Positions 57,101 to 64,000 of a stretch of DNA of 64,000 bases are shown in pieces. The stretch is taken from contig LS997565.1 of the NCBI GenBank assembly GCA_000469685.2, positions 51,704,416 to 51,768,415 of the forward strand, read 5' to 3'. Position numbers and translations under genes: made by a program. This DNA is from Haemonchus contortus (lineage: Eukaryota; Nematoda; Chromadorea; Rhabditida; Trichostrongylidae). Each line of letters begins with the position of its first letter. Positions within the stretch are counted from its first letter, which is position 1. The notes below the pieces were generated by a model. It was given only the letters and a program-made list of their open reading frames with translations. It was not told the DNA's origin and did not search any database.

Positions 57101-58091
57101 CATCAGGTTCGAGGATATCTGTCGCGTTTCAGTCAGGCAAGTTATTCTATGACTCTTAACGGAAAGTTTGTTCTTGAGATTTTGGTCATTCAGATGACTC
57201 CATGTGTGCGGCGATTTGAAAAATGTGTCGCTTGCGGGACCACAGTATCAGAAGAATACTCGAATAGAGGTGCAGGATTTGTTAAAGAGGTAGCGCTGAG
57301 TTTTGACTGAACCATTTCTGCTTTCCCATTTTTTGGATTCTACTCTCACCCGAAACACTTGCCACTGGTCTCTTTATTTTGTGAACTGGTCATTTTCCTT
57401 TTTGAAATTCCAAAATAAAGCGTCGCGTTGAGGGTTTTTCAAAAATGGGACTGCAAAAATTGTAACATATAAAGCTCTACTTGGTGTAAAACTACCTCTG
57501 TATAGTTTTATCAGATTTTCACATCTCAGATCTTCAGACCATTTTACTCTCTCCAGAAAGTACATAACGTACCGGCTGATGATAATGAAGAGTGCTAGAA
57601 CGGGAAGGGGCAGTTTTGGTTAGAGGACGGTCGGGCACTTATTGTTAGCACATTTATATCTTCATGGACCAAATCACAGGATTGAACTCGTCAGTGCCCC
57701 TTGATTACCGCACAACAAGTGGCACTCGAGTGTTGTTTTTTTCATTTCTGGATGTGGAGCAAATTCATTGCGTTTTCAGTCTATCCTAAACATTTTAGGA
57801 GCCCTGTTGTAAACTTTCTTCACCGCTACAATTCGATCTCCGGTGGTCTTTCTTTGATTAGTGCCACATGTTTCAAATCCCTAATATTTACAGTGTTTCT
57901 TCCGTGTGTTCCTGTGTGCTACTAGTCAAATACTGACCATGCCTTATTTTCTTTTTTTGATGTTCTTTTCCTTCTAGGTGATGAACTGCCCCTCGTATCT
58001 GGAAAAACTGACAGGATTGGATCGGCTACAGGAGTCAATAAACGATGTACATATCGAGTTTAGCGATAATGATTCTGTCATGTCTTTATAA
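39188..58091 (+). CDS. atg-7: ATG7, E1-like activating enzyme of autophagy, 16 exons
   Basis: Activates ATG8 and ATG12 for conjugation during autophagosome formation, in the cytosol. Exons: 39188-39320, 39730-39813, 40009-40100, 40450-40602, 43157-43294, 43700-43867, 45967-46065, 46136-46213, 49843-49961, 52614-52762, 52824-52954, 53032-53125, 56372-56493, 56957-57136, 57194-57289, 57978-58091; 649 residues, near the usual family length. N-terminal domain: [53 protein letters not shown]. The C-terminal half has the nucleotide loop GAGTLGSN (from residue 320), [33 protein letters not shown] and the catalytic Cys519 in DQQCT, with the intron directly after T520. Two oddities: no canonical donor after exon 7, where TAG follows in frame (46066), and a GC donor after exon 14. 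Exon 2's start is the least certain. Confidence 0.95.
41227..41430. mobile_element. Short AAGGCAC-type element, 204 bp, TA-flanked
   Basis: It starts AAGGCACTGTTCACGAAAAA after TA (41225-41226) and ends CGTGCCTT followed by TA (41431-41432). It lies in atg-7 intron 4 and is related to 10621-11133. Confidence 0.6.
42440..42585. repeat. Reverse copy of the repeat at 9600-9720
   Basis: It shares in reverse the blocks CATCGTGCCTACGTGACTTT, 'ggaaggacgcacaaacgggcat' and 'aaacagacacgcaaagttagcgctttatac'. It lies in atg-7 intron 4 and is non-coding. Confidence 0.5.
44205..45810. mobile_element. Foldback element with about 500-bp inverted arms in atg-7 intron 6
   Basis: The left arm (about 44207-44705) and right arm (about 45310-45808) are imperfect reverse complements along their full length; shared blocks include GGAAGGTCTTTCAGGG-TGGGACG, 'tggtccat-tatgc', CATGGCGTCGACTGTC, ACATGTTGAAACATGTTGAA and CCATATTGC...CCAAAGCAACTGC. 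The loop of about 600 bp contains an open segment at 44995-45102 ending in a GTGAGT donor. Long arms plus a foreign-looking coding piece resemble elements that capture gene fragments; the superfamily is not established. Confidence 0.75.
44995..45102 (+). pseudogene. Unrecognised exon-like segment inside the foldback loop
   Basis: On the + strand after a TAG acceptor-like site, about 36 codons read [36 protein letters not shown] and end at GAG before GTGAGT. Composition is protein-like and the end is a good splice donor. I do not recognise the family. It does not match any part of ATG7, which is complete without it. It could be a captured exon or part of a transposon's own gene. Confidence 0.35.
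46761..47370. mobile_element. TTAA-flanked inverted-repeat element, 610 bp
   Basis: TTAA at 46757-46760 and 47371-47374. The left end CCCATTGACGACAATGG and right end (reverse) CCCTTCAACGACAATACG match the 244-bp copy at 3183, including the CACCCACCGGTGGGTGCC palindrome and ATCACGTCGAAATTCG near the right end. A TTCCTTTCC/TATACC tract lies at about 47145-47185. It sits in atg-7 intron 8. Confidence 0.72.
47699..49299 (+). mobile_element. Tc1-like transposon remnant with long inverted ends
   Basis: The ends TATACACTGCGTCCACTATT (47697) and, in reverse, ATACACTGTGTCCAGTAATG (49299) continue as inverted repeats for about 100 bp (CACCCAT-AAT, CACGTTCC). Inside, 48230-48640 reads as a decayed Tc1-type transposase: [17 protein letters not shown] (second catalytic Asp region), a [17 protein letters not shown] stretch and ELKKAM, broken by stops and frameshifts. 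It lies in atg-7 intron 8. Confidence 0.65.
49630..49767. repeat. Hairpin with tRNA B-box-like motif in each arm
   Basis: Arms 49630-49689 and 49709-49767 are imperfect reverse complements (GTCTCACA-GGTT ... GGACAAAA ... GGGACTCGA). Reading inward on opposite strands, each arm carries a B-box-like element: GGTTCGAGTCC (- strand, 49676-49686, an exact consensus) and GGCTCGAGTCC (+ strand, 49711-49721). No tRNA cloverleaf or A box could be drawn. Confidence 0.55.
50179..51337. mobile_element. AAGGCACAG-type element split by a nested element
   Basis: It begins AAAAGCACAGTTCACGGCAA and ends AACTATGCCTT just before a TTAA-flanked element. The body matches other copies, but 50503-51006 is an insertion. 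It is in atg-7 intron 9. Confidence 0.6.
50503..51006. mobile_element. Tc1-type non-autonomous element nested in 50179-51337
   Basis: Its ends are CAGTAGCGCTCGAAAGTATA and, in reverse, CAGTAGCGCTCAAAAGTATT followed by CGGC. Ends of the type CAGT-G-GCTC-AAAAGTATTCGG are known from Tc1-group elements. It has no transposase frame. Confidence 0.6.
51342..51962. mobile_element. TTAA-flanked inverted-repeat element, 621 bp
   Basis: TTAA at 51338-51341 and 51963-51966. The ends CACGTTGACGACA are perfect 13-bp inverted repeats. The palindrome GCGCGGGACATATATGTCCC lies subterminally, in the place that CACCCACCGGTGGGTGCC occupies in the other TTAA elements. Non-coding, in atg-7 intron 9. Confidence 0.72.
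51980..52553. mobile_element. AAGGCACAG-type element, complete reference copy, 574 bp
   Basis: TA duplications at 51978-51979 and 52554-52555 flank inverted ends AAGGCACAGTCCACGATAAT and (reverse) AAGGCACAGTTCACGATAAT. TA duplication with no coding capacity suggests a non-autonomous Tc1/mariner-group element. It ends only 60 bp before atg-7 exon 10. Confidence 0.8.
53483..54206. mobile_element. AAGGCACAG-type element carrying a nested palindrome
   Basis: The left end AAGGCACAGTTCACGATAAT and right end AATTATCGTGAGCTGTGCCTT bound the family body, which is interrupted near 53930-54110 by a GC-rich inverted repeat. It is in atg-7 intron 12. Confidence 0.7.
53927..54110. repeat. Nested GGAC-tetranucleotide inverted repeat
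   Basis: CCGTCCGT-rich arms then CGTTCAACGCGTGCGCGACGG on the left are matched by CCGTCGCGCACGCGTTGAACG and GGACGGACGGAC on the right, with an inner TTCTAGAACC-like pair near 53995/54036. Total stem is about 70 bp. Confidence 0.8.
54395..54842. mobile_element. Near-perfect foldback element, 448 bp
   Basis: The ends TACCCTAAAATTCCATAGAT and reverse complement ATCTATGGAATTTTAGGGTA open a stem that runs almost to the centre, where AAAAATAGCGATCCGTTAAAATCGCTATTTTT forms the tip. One arm carries an extra tandem copy of about 50 bp (54555-54650). It lies in atg-7 intron 12. Confidence 0.85.
55480..55521. repeat. Perfect 14-bp hairpin
   Basis: CCACAGATTCATAA (55480-55493) and TTATGAATCTGTGG (55508-55521) pair perfectly around a 14-nt loop in atg-7 intron 12. 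Related GCTCCGCCC blocks lie on both sides at 55390 and 55545. Confidence 0.85.
55886..56274. mobile_element. GC-rich palindromic array element ending TGGCATCTTTCATAGTCC
   Basis: 389 bp built almost wholly of degenerate palindromic units of the type GCGACCGGTCGC (variants CGACTGGTCG, CGATCGGTCG, CGACCAGTCG), about every 8-20 bp. The outer 60-90 bp at each end are near-identical inverted repeats (TGGCATCTTTCATAGTCCAC then GACCGGTCGCTAGCGACTGG). It lies 97 bp upstream of atg-7 exon 13, in sharp contrast to the AT-rich surroundings. It shares its ends with 7237-7490. Read-through frames here are not genes. Confidence 0.85.
57137..57193 (+). other. 57-nt GC-AG intron of atg-7
   Basis: The donor is CAG/GCAAGT and the acceptor is ATTCAG. 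The segment has no stop and is 19 codons long, so reading through keeps frame. Removing it gives 11 residues between SRF and KC, exactly as in human ATG7, which supports splicing. Confidence 0.7.
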
Positions 58092-58978
58092 GCACTGTCC
58101 CTCACCAGTATGATTTGGAATTACTTTCTTTCTGGATATTTTATACTTAACTCACTCTCTAATCGAAGTTGAGTCGATTACACGACTAGGGGTGAAACAC
58201 TTGCTATGCTTTATACCGCGTAATGTTGAGTTGAGAAGTGAAAATAAATATGTGAAAGGATCCGAAGCGAGGGATACTATGAAGTTGCTGAAGGTGTCAT
58301 CTCTTTTTTGGTAGCTCTTTTGGTGCCCATCGTAGTTATTGACGCGAAATTATACGAGTCACAATTTGTGAACAGACCTTCACCAAGATCGCCACAAGGG
58401 ACGTTGCAATGACTTATGTTCAGTTGTAAGCCCTAACATAGTTTGCGGATATGGGTTCTGTGTTGAACATATTCTTATTCACTTCAGGAGTCACTTTAAT
58501 ACTGTTTGGTTGATAATTTTCAGTGGTTAATATTAATTTCCAATTGTTATTATTAATTTGATATACAGCGTGCCATCTTTTCACCGACCTCGAATTACAA
58601 TTCACTCATCACTATCATTCACTTTGTTTTTACTTACTTTTGACTTTCCATGTAAATGTGAATATTGTATGTTAGTTCCCATATTTCGTAATGGTATCAC
58701 ATTGTTTTTTCTCGAGGTGCTTTTACAATGATGATGTATCGAAGGATCTGATATTTCCGAATCTTTACTTCCAATAGAAAATTTTGTTCTGAAGGGTTTT
58801 CAATAGCGGTTCGAGTCCGTTTTTATTCTCTGCTTCTAGTGAGGAATAATGTTCTCAGTTCCGTTTCCGAAGAAAGACGCGTTTGGGACCTGTGTCAGCA
58901 GTACGTCAGCTCAAACGCTTAAGCAATAGGGTATTCAAGATTGTACGTGCATACGATATTCTAGGTAACCAAGTGCAA
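58092..58978 (+). other. Spacer between atg-7 and the zinc-finger gene
   Basis: 887 bp with the atg-7 3' UTR and no recognised gene. A TATTCTAG acceptor ends at 58964, 14 nt before the next start codon, so the downstream gene may be trans-spliced. Confidence 0.5.
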
Positions 58979-61870
58979 ATGAGTGGAACATCGAAAGTCG
59001 TCGAATGTACGATATGTAGGAAGTCATTTGCTTGCCTTAGGTGAGTTCTATTTCGAATGAAATTGAATTTGAAATCCTCAATTCGTTAACGTGCAAAAAA
59101 CGAACAAGAGATGAACAGTGCCTCGATGTAACACACACGCACTGCGATGTGATAACGAGGACGTATGTGCTTAGCTGGCAACTAGCAAATACTCCCCGGA
59201 TGCAGCCTTTGGGAAGCATGAGGTAGAATGCTGTTGGCTGTCATTGTATATGAAATTAAGGCTCGAAAGATCAAAATTTTACTATTACGCATCCAATGCT
59301 GGTTCTGTTGAATACATTCAGTTGGTTCACTCAGTTGCGTGCATTAATTCCAATAAATTGAATCAGCTAGTCGTCTCTGGACTTCCTGAATCGTTTTATA
59401 CAGAAAACGCTGGATATCAAGGTTCCTACTAGTTTTTCTTCAAAAGCATTACGCTCTTATTATTTTTACAATTTCGATGCGACTTTTTGTCGCTGGCGTT
59501 TCTGGAAAGGGGGCGGTTTCGCCGAATATCTTAACTTTCTTTCTATTTGTTTACTTTATTGCCAACTGTCTTTTTTCACCTACCTGCAATGCCGATTCGT
59601 CAGCAATAGTGACAACAGCTCTTATAAACAACTGCTAAATGCACGGTATTTTGGGCCAATTTAAAATGGAAGTGTATTATGTACGCGAACTCAATAACCG
59701 TGGGCGACTAAAAGTTTCTCTAACTTATCCGATTATACGTTAGGCCTTTAACTGTGGTGGACTCGGGAGTACTTTTGCAAGAATATGTATAACACATATC
59801 GATGTTCACGTTCATTATGTAAGTGCTGAGATACAATAAGTGGGGATAGAGGGGAGAAAGTCAGGAAGAGATGACTTATCCAGCCTGACGAGGGTTCGGA
59901 AAGCCAGAGCCTAGCGGCAGTGGGGATGAGTCCTTTAACAACAAGGAGCTACTTATATATCGTGGCTCGTGCATGAACATGATGCAATCCTGGTGGATGG
60001 CAGCTCCTTCGTATGTGTAGGCAAAGAGGCTAACGAAACGAGAGCCGAATGACGCGGCAAACTCGAGCGATTGTTTTCCGTATGTTTTTCCTTGTTCACC
60101 CCTATCCGCGAAAAAACCAGGGTATAAAATGCGACTTCTGGTCCAATGATATTTCCGGCTGGATGGTTTGAGATGATTTCGCTGAAGACAATCTTTAACT
60201 GCTTTCCCTCGGAACTAAAGCGATAAGGAGGCCGCATCGGTCCGATAATTAAATATTGTTAGTCTTTGGTCTTATATTAAGTGAGACGACACATTCCAAA
60301 TGAGAGGCGTCATTTTTAATTTGATTCCCTTTCTTGTCAGAGGCAGTCTTGTAGCAAAGAATGTTCAAGCAGGTACTTTTCCTTAGCTTGCGGCTTTCTC
60401 AAAGCAGGTACTTGCCCTGTATGAAGTCTTTGCATAAATGGCGGAATTGCTTCTTCTTATTGGGTAGTTTGAGCTATCCAACATTCTGGCTACTTCCACG
60501 CTCGAGTGGACTATACAGCGATATCAATACACGATATACAACGGTTGATGAGAATGCAAATAACTTACTCTTCACCTACTGCAGTGATTGAGATCAACTC
60601 CTAATGTACGAATTGTTAATGGAAAACGGAAAAATTAAAATCTTCACACCTCTTCCTGCCCCCTTTTTCACCCCTAGTTTCTCAACTTTCCGGTGGTCGT
60701 CTCCCTTTCTGGGGATTTTATTTCGGAGGCTTTTTTGTTCGAGCTGACAAGCTATTTGTAGCAACTTGTAAACTTTGTCCCCATGAAGTTTCATGAAAAA
60801 AATGGAAAAGATAAACTGCGTTCTGCGGCGCTCTCATTTTCCACATAAAGCGATCTCGATTCGCAGTCATAATTGCCAACGCTCTCGGAGTTTTTTTTCA
60901 GATATGTAGTCAAACACATGGCCAGAGTTCATAGTAAAGAGAAAGAAGATAAAAAGCCACTGGAATGCTCCATATGTAGCAAGGTGAAAAGACGATTGCT
61001 TTTCTTTGTAGAAGGTCAACCTCCATAGTGCCGTCAATGGAGCTTTACTTGGTTTGGATCGTAGCCTTTTCCAGAGTTTCCCTCGTCTCTCTCACCTTCA
61101 GCGACATCAGCTCATTCATATCAAAGACCGTGAATGGGGCTGCCCATTTTGTGAACAGAGTTTTGTTCAGAAAGTGAGTCTTCTTGTCTTTTTTTATAGA
61201 CATAGACCATGGTTACTCTGTTCGCTCCTATATGCCACCTACGTTTGATCATAGAGATTTCATTCCTGGCTATTAATACATAGACAAGCTGGAAGTGAAT
61301 AGAATATGTGAGCGTGAGCCTAGAATAGTGATGTCTGTTATATGACACGCTGCTGTGCTGCAGCCTTACTTATACTCTTTCGCTTTTTTCTCGCTCTGCG
61401 TTCTATGGAAGGAAGCTACCCTGTTCCATTAACTAGGCTGTCTGTTTTACTTTTGAGTTTTTTTGAAAAAAGCTCCTTCGAGTAGTCATTTTTGCCGCAC
61501 TTCCAAAAAGTTGTTTGAGCATTTAAATCCAGTCTTCACAAAAATTGTTCTACGCTAACGGGTTCTCGGCAACGTAGTCGTCATGAGTGCAGATTGTTAA
61601 CCCGAGTATTGATTGTTTTTGAATGGCATTTTGGTTAACAATTCATAAAGTGTGTTTCAGGCCCATTTAATGCGTCATATTGGACGTTGGCATGCCTCTC
61701 AGTATCGAGATGGACTGGAGGAAAGAATAGCGGCTAATAAATGGAGATCAAAAGACAGTGAGCAATCATCTAAAAGTATTGCTGAGATGACTTTTGTCGA
61801 AAGAGTAGAAATTGAAGCCGAAAAGATACCGAAAATTATAATAAGTAGAGCGCCGTCTCGTTGTATGTAA
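58979..61870 (+). CDS. Small protein with three C2H2 zinc fingers, 4 exons
   Basis: Probably a nucleic-acid-binding nuclear protein; its target is unknown. Exons: 58979-59040, 60902-60983, 61075-61173 and 61661-61870, 453 nt, 150 residues, all GT-AG with matching phases. Finger 1 (residues 10-31) is C-X2-C-X12-H-X4-H, beginning CTICRKSFACLR. Finger 2 (43-63), CSICSK then SFPRLSHLQRHQLIH, is the classical C-X2-C-X3-F-X5-L-X2-H-X3-H. Finger 3 (71-92), CPFCEQSFVQKAHLMRH, is C-X2-C-X12-H-X4-H. Each finger is split by an intron. The tail (93-150) is charged with no domain I know. The exon 3 acceptor at 61074 is preferred over an upstream AG because it restores finger spacing. The ortholog was not identified. 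Confidence 0.88.
59876..60255 (-). pseudogene. Protein-like antisense segment with one frameshift
   Basis: Inside intron 1 of the zinc-finger gene, the - strand reads QYLIIGPMRPPYRFSSEGK, then NHPAGNIIGPEVAFYTL. After a one-base slip in an A/T run near 60115 it continues in another frame as GKTYGKQSLEFAASFGSRFV, SLFAYTYEGAAIHQDCIMFM and HEPRYI, to a stop at 59876. Both parts look protein-like rather than random. I do not recognise the family. It may be a pseudogene, a nested gene with a sequencing error, or part of a repeat. Confidence 0.35.
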
Positions 61871-62254
61871 AACATTTCTTCAGAACTGCTCTACAAGCCA
61901 AGTAGATTACTTTTTTTCATTCGTTTGCTGTACCGGTTATCATTTGGATTTTCAAAATTTAGCATAATTACGATACTCCTCTTTACGGCGCTCGAGCTTC
62001 TCGCTACCCATTTCGAGACGTGAAAGAATGGCAGGGTATTTCTAACGTAGTTTTTGGATTTTCGCAGTGAAACTCATTCCTAATTCGATTTGATGGCACA
62101 AATCCTATTAATGGTTCTTTAAAAGTTCTTCTGCTTTTCTCTGTGGTTATTTCCAAGTTATGATTCCATCTGAATGAGGCGTTGTTTCAAAATATTCTTT
62201 TCTATCGTATCCAATCCTGAAAGAACTTGGGAAAGTTGAATCGGGCTATGGTAT

Positions 62255-62660
62255 TAGGGTGTCCGGAAAGTTTTGGGAAAATTCAGTCGGTTTTTTCAGC
62301 AAAAAAAAATTTACAGCAAAAACTTATATCAGTGATAAAGATAGAGGCCCTTCTCAGCCACAATGTCTTTCCATAAACCGGACATGGCATTGTTGCCATA
62401 ATCCAAATTGAAGAGGGATTGACGCAGTTAATTTAACTACCACCTACTTGACTTTCAATTTTCAATTTTTTTTTCTCGACAGATGGTGGATTTTTTTCCT
62501 TCAGAGCAGGTCTGTGGGCTTCTGAAAGTATGGCAGTCACATTGGTCCAGGTAATAAAGTAAATATATGGGGCGCGAGGTAGTCAGGTTTTACCGAGTCT
62601 TTCTTGCTCATCCATCAACGTCTTGGCGTGGGGTGGTCGAGCATTATCCATCATATTAAG
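62255..62660 (-). mobile_element. Mariner fragment, 3' half, antisense
   Basis: The end TTAGGGTGTCCGGAAAGTTT (62255) follows a TA. On the - strand the sequence reads MDNARPPHAKTLMDEQERLG, the region of the second catalytic Asp, and closer to the end LFNLDYGNNAMSGLWKDIVA, the transposase C-terminus. The 5' half is absent. The closest relative in the window is the family at 15299. Confidence 0.7.
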
Positions 62661-62769
62661 TTGTTTGGAAAGAAATGCGCGTTGGATTTGTCCATTTATT
62701 TCTCTCCTACTATAGAAGATTTTCTAGAATAGTTTTGTCTCTTGGAAAGGAATTTCATTTCGCATCTTT

Positions 62770-63482
62770 TGATGATTTTTGTCTATGTCTACTTCGTTTT
62801 TTTTTAAAGTCCAGGAAATGCCTGAACAAAAATTTCAAGTGCACGTTCGCATGTGGTACGACTTCAAGCAAAGAAAATCGGCTGCTGAATCTCATTGTGC
62901 CATATCTGAGGTATTCGGCGAAGAAGCCCGGTCGGAAAGCCAGTGTCGACGATGGTTCCAGCGTTTCAAAAACGGTAATGAAAGCTTGGAGGACAAAGAA
63001 CATGGAGGTCGGCTTCAAGTCGTCGATAACCGAGTGATGAAGTCCACATTGAATTCGGGTCGAAAAATTCGGGTCTGGATTCGGGTCAAACTGTTACGGC
63101 GGACATCTACAAAGGCCAGTTTAACCGCGTGGATCAAGCACTGCGTCGTCGAGGGGTCGAAACGACGTCGACAAAACTCATCAACGAAAACGATCGTCCA
63201 CACGTCCACACGCGAAAATCCCTTTGGACACAATTGAGGAACTGGGCTGGGAAGTCCTGCCTCATCGGCCATACAGCCCATACCTGGCATCGTCCAATAA
63301 CCATCTGGTTCCGGTCGATAGAGCACTCCCTGGCCGAGAGAAAGTTCTCAAACTACGAAGAAGTTCAACTCTGGGTGTCCAACTACTTTGAGCCGGAGCC
63401 CACCGAGTTCTTCGAACGAGGAATCCATTCTTCGCATAAATTCTGGCAACATGTAATTGATAGAAATGGCGATTACTCTTGA
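62770..63482 (+). mobile_element. Second mariner, internally deleted, sense
   Basis: A transposase start (EQKFQVHVRMWYDFKQRKSA, WFQRFKNGNESLEDKEHGGR) is followed, after losing about 130 codons that carry the second helix-turn-helix and the first catalytic Asp, by TVTADIYKGQFNRVDQALRR, NDRPHV, LGWEVLPHRPYS and the C-terminal SLAERKFSNYEEVQLWVSNY with WQHVIDRNGDYS. Frames shift three times. It resembles the bandit-type mariners described from hookworms, from memory. No clear terminal repeat was found on either side. Confidence 0.75.
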
Positions 63483-64000
63483 ATGAGTCTTGTTTGGTTT
63501 CGTTTTTGTACTAGAAAGTTTTTAAACTAAAACGTGCATTTCTTTCCGAATAACATAAGAATTGAAAATTTCCTTGTGATCCATGTAAATTGGAAGATCG
63601 AAACACCATCTTTTTCAGTTGTTAACAGAATACTCTTGCGTTTACCGTTTACCGCAGCACACTCCGGTAGGATTTCAAGTAAAGTACGCGTTTGAGTAGA
63701 GGAAGAGTGAGCTTAAGTTTTTTGTAGCGAGTTGTGGCCTGACGGCCGCTGGTAGGCATTGTCATTTCCTGTGTGGATGCTCATATGATATCTACTTTTT
63801 GTCCAGGCACAACGTATTAACAAACTCGCTTGATTCGTCGTTTGCTTATTGTCGAAGGTCTTCTAACACAGAATGACTCGTACTCGTTGCTCTTGCTCAG
63901 TCAAGAAGTATGCGTTACTTGCAGAGTCTGCTTTGGAAGCGACTTTTGCGTAGGACGTCGTGGATGATGGATTTGTGAATAGAGATCGTATTTTCCGTTT
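63483..64000. other. No gene recognised at the window edge
   Basis: After the mariner, I see only short open frames. TTTTTCAG (63619) and TTGTCCAG (about 63807) could be acceptors of a gene continuing beyond the window, but the sequence after them is not convincingly coding. Confidence 0.4.

Noticed and set aside
56978..57310. A continuous frame joining two atg-7 exons through 57137-57193
   Set aside because: Alignment spacing with human ATG7 (11 residues between SRF and KC) favours splicing of the 57 nt as a GC-AG intron; retention is kept only as a possibility.

Overview
The window looks like nuclear DNA of a parasitic strongylid nematode, most probably a hookworm. The evidence is split, AT-rich genes with nematode-type splice sites (TTTCAG acceptors), a near-identical ortholog of C. 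elegans LET-70, trans-splice-like acceptors just before start codons, and dense mariner, RTE and CR1 remnants with many short inverted-repeat elements. Species is an inference; no search was possible.

Four host genes, all on the + strand, can be rebuilt from exons. (1) 552-2537: a 110-residue secreted precursor of FAFA-type neuropeptides, five exons, every intron in phase 1. (2) 27774-38906: let-70/ubc-2, a 147-residue E2 ubiquitin-conjugating enzyme in five exons, with an 8.4 kb last intron. (3) 39188-58091: atg-7, the E1-like enzyme of autophagy, 16 exons, about 649 residues. It starts only 281 bp after the let-70 stop, so the two may share an SL2-type operon. (4) 58979-61870: a small protein with three C2H2 zinc fingers, four exons, with a possible antisense pseudogene in its first intron.

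Layout: 1-2.5 kb neuropeptide gene; 2.5-27.7 kb repeat-rich desert with no host gene seen (a TTAA-flanked element, a 0.75 kb CA microsatellite inside a repeat, two RTE remnants, two mariners, another reverse transcriptase remnant and a nearly intact CR1-type retrotransposon); 27.7-39 kb let-70; 39-58 kb atg-7, whose introns hold many nested inverted-repeat elements, a Tc1-like remnant and a GC-rich palindromic array; 59-62 kb zinc-finger gene; 62-63.5 kb a mosaic of two mariners.

Functionally, let-70 (ubiquitin transfer) and atg-7 (activation of the ubiquitin-like ATG8 and ATG12) belong to related protein-turnover pathways. The repeats fall into recurring families: TA-flanked elements ending AAGGCACAG..., TTAA-flanked elements ending CCCTTTCACGAC..., palindromes ending TGGC..CTTTCATAGTCC, and a TG-rich repeat that seeded the long microsatellite.
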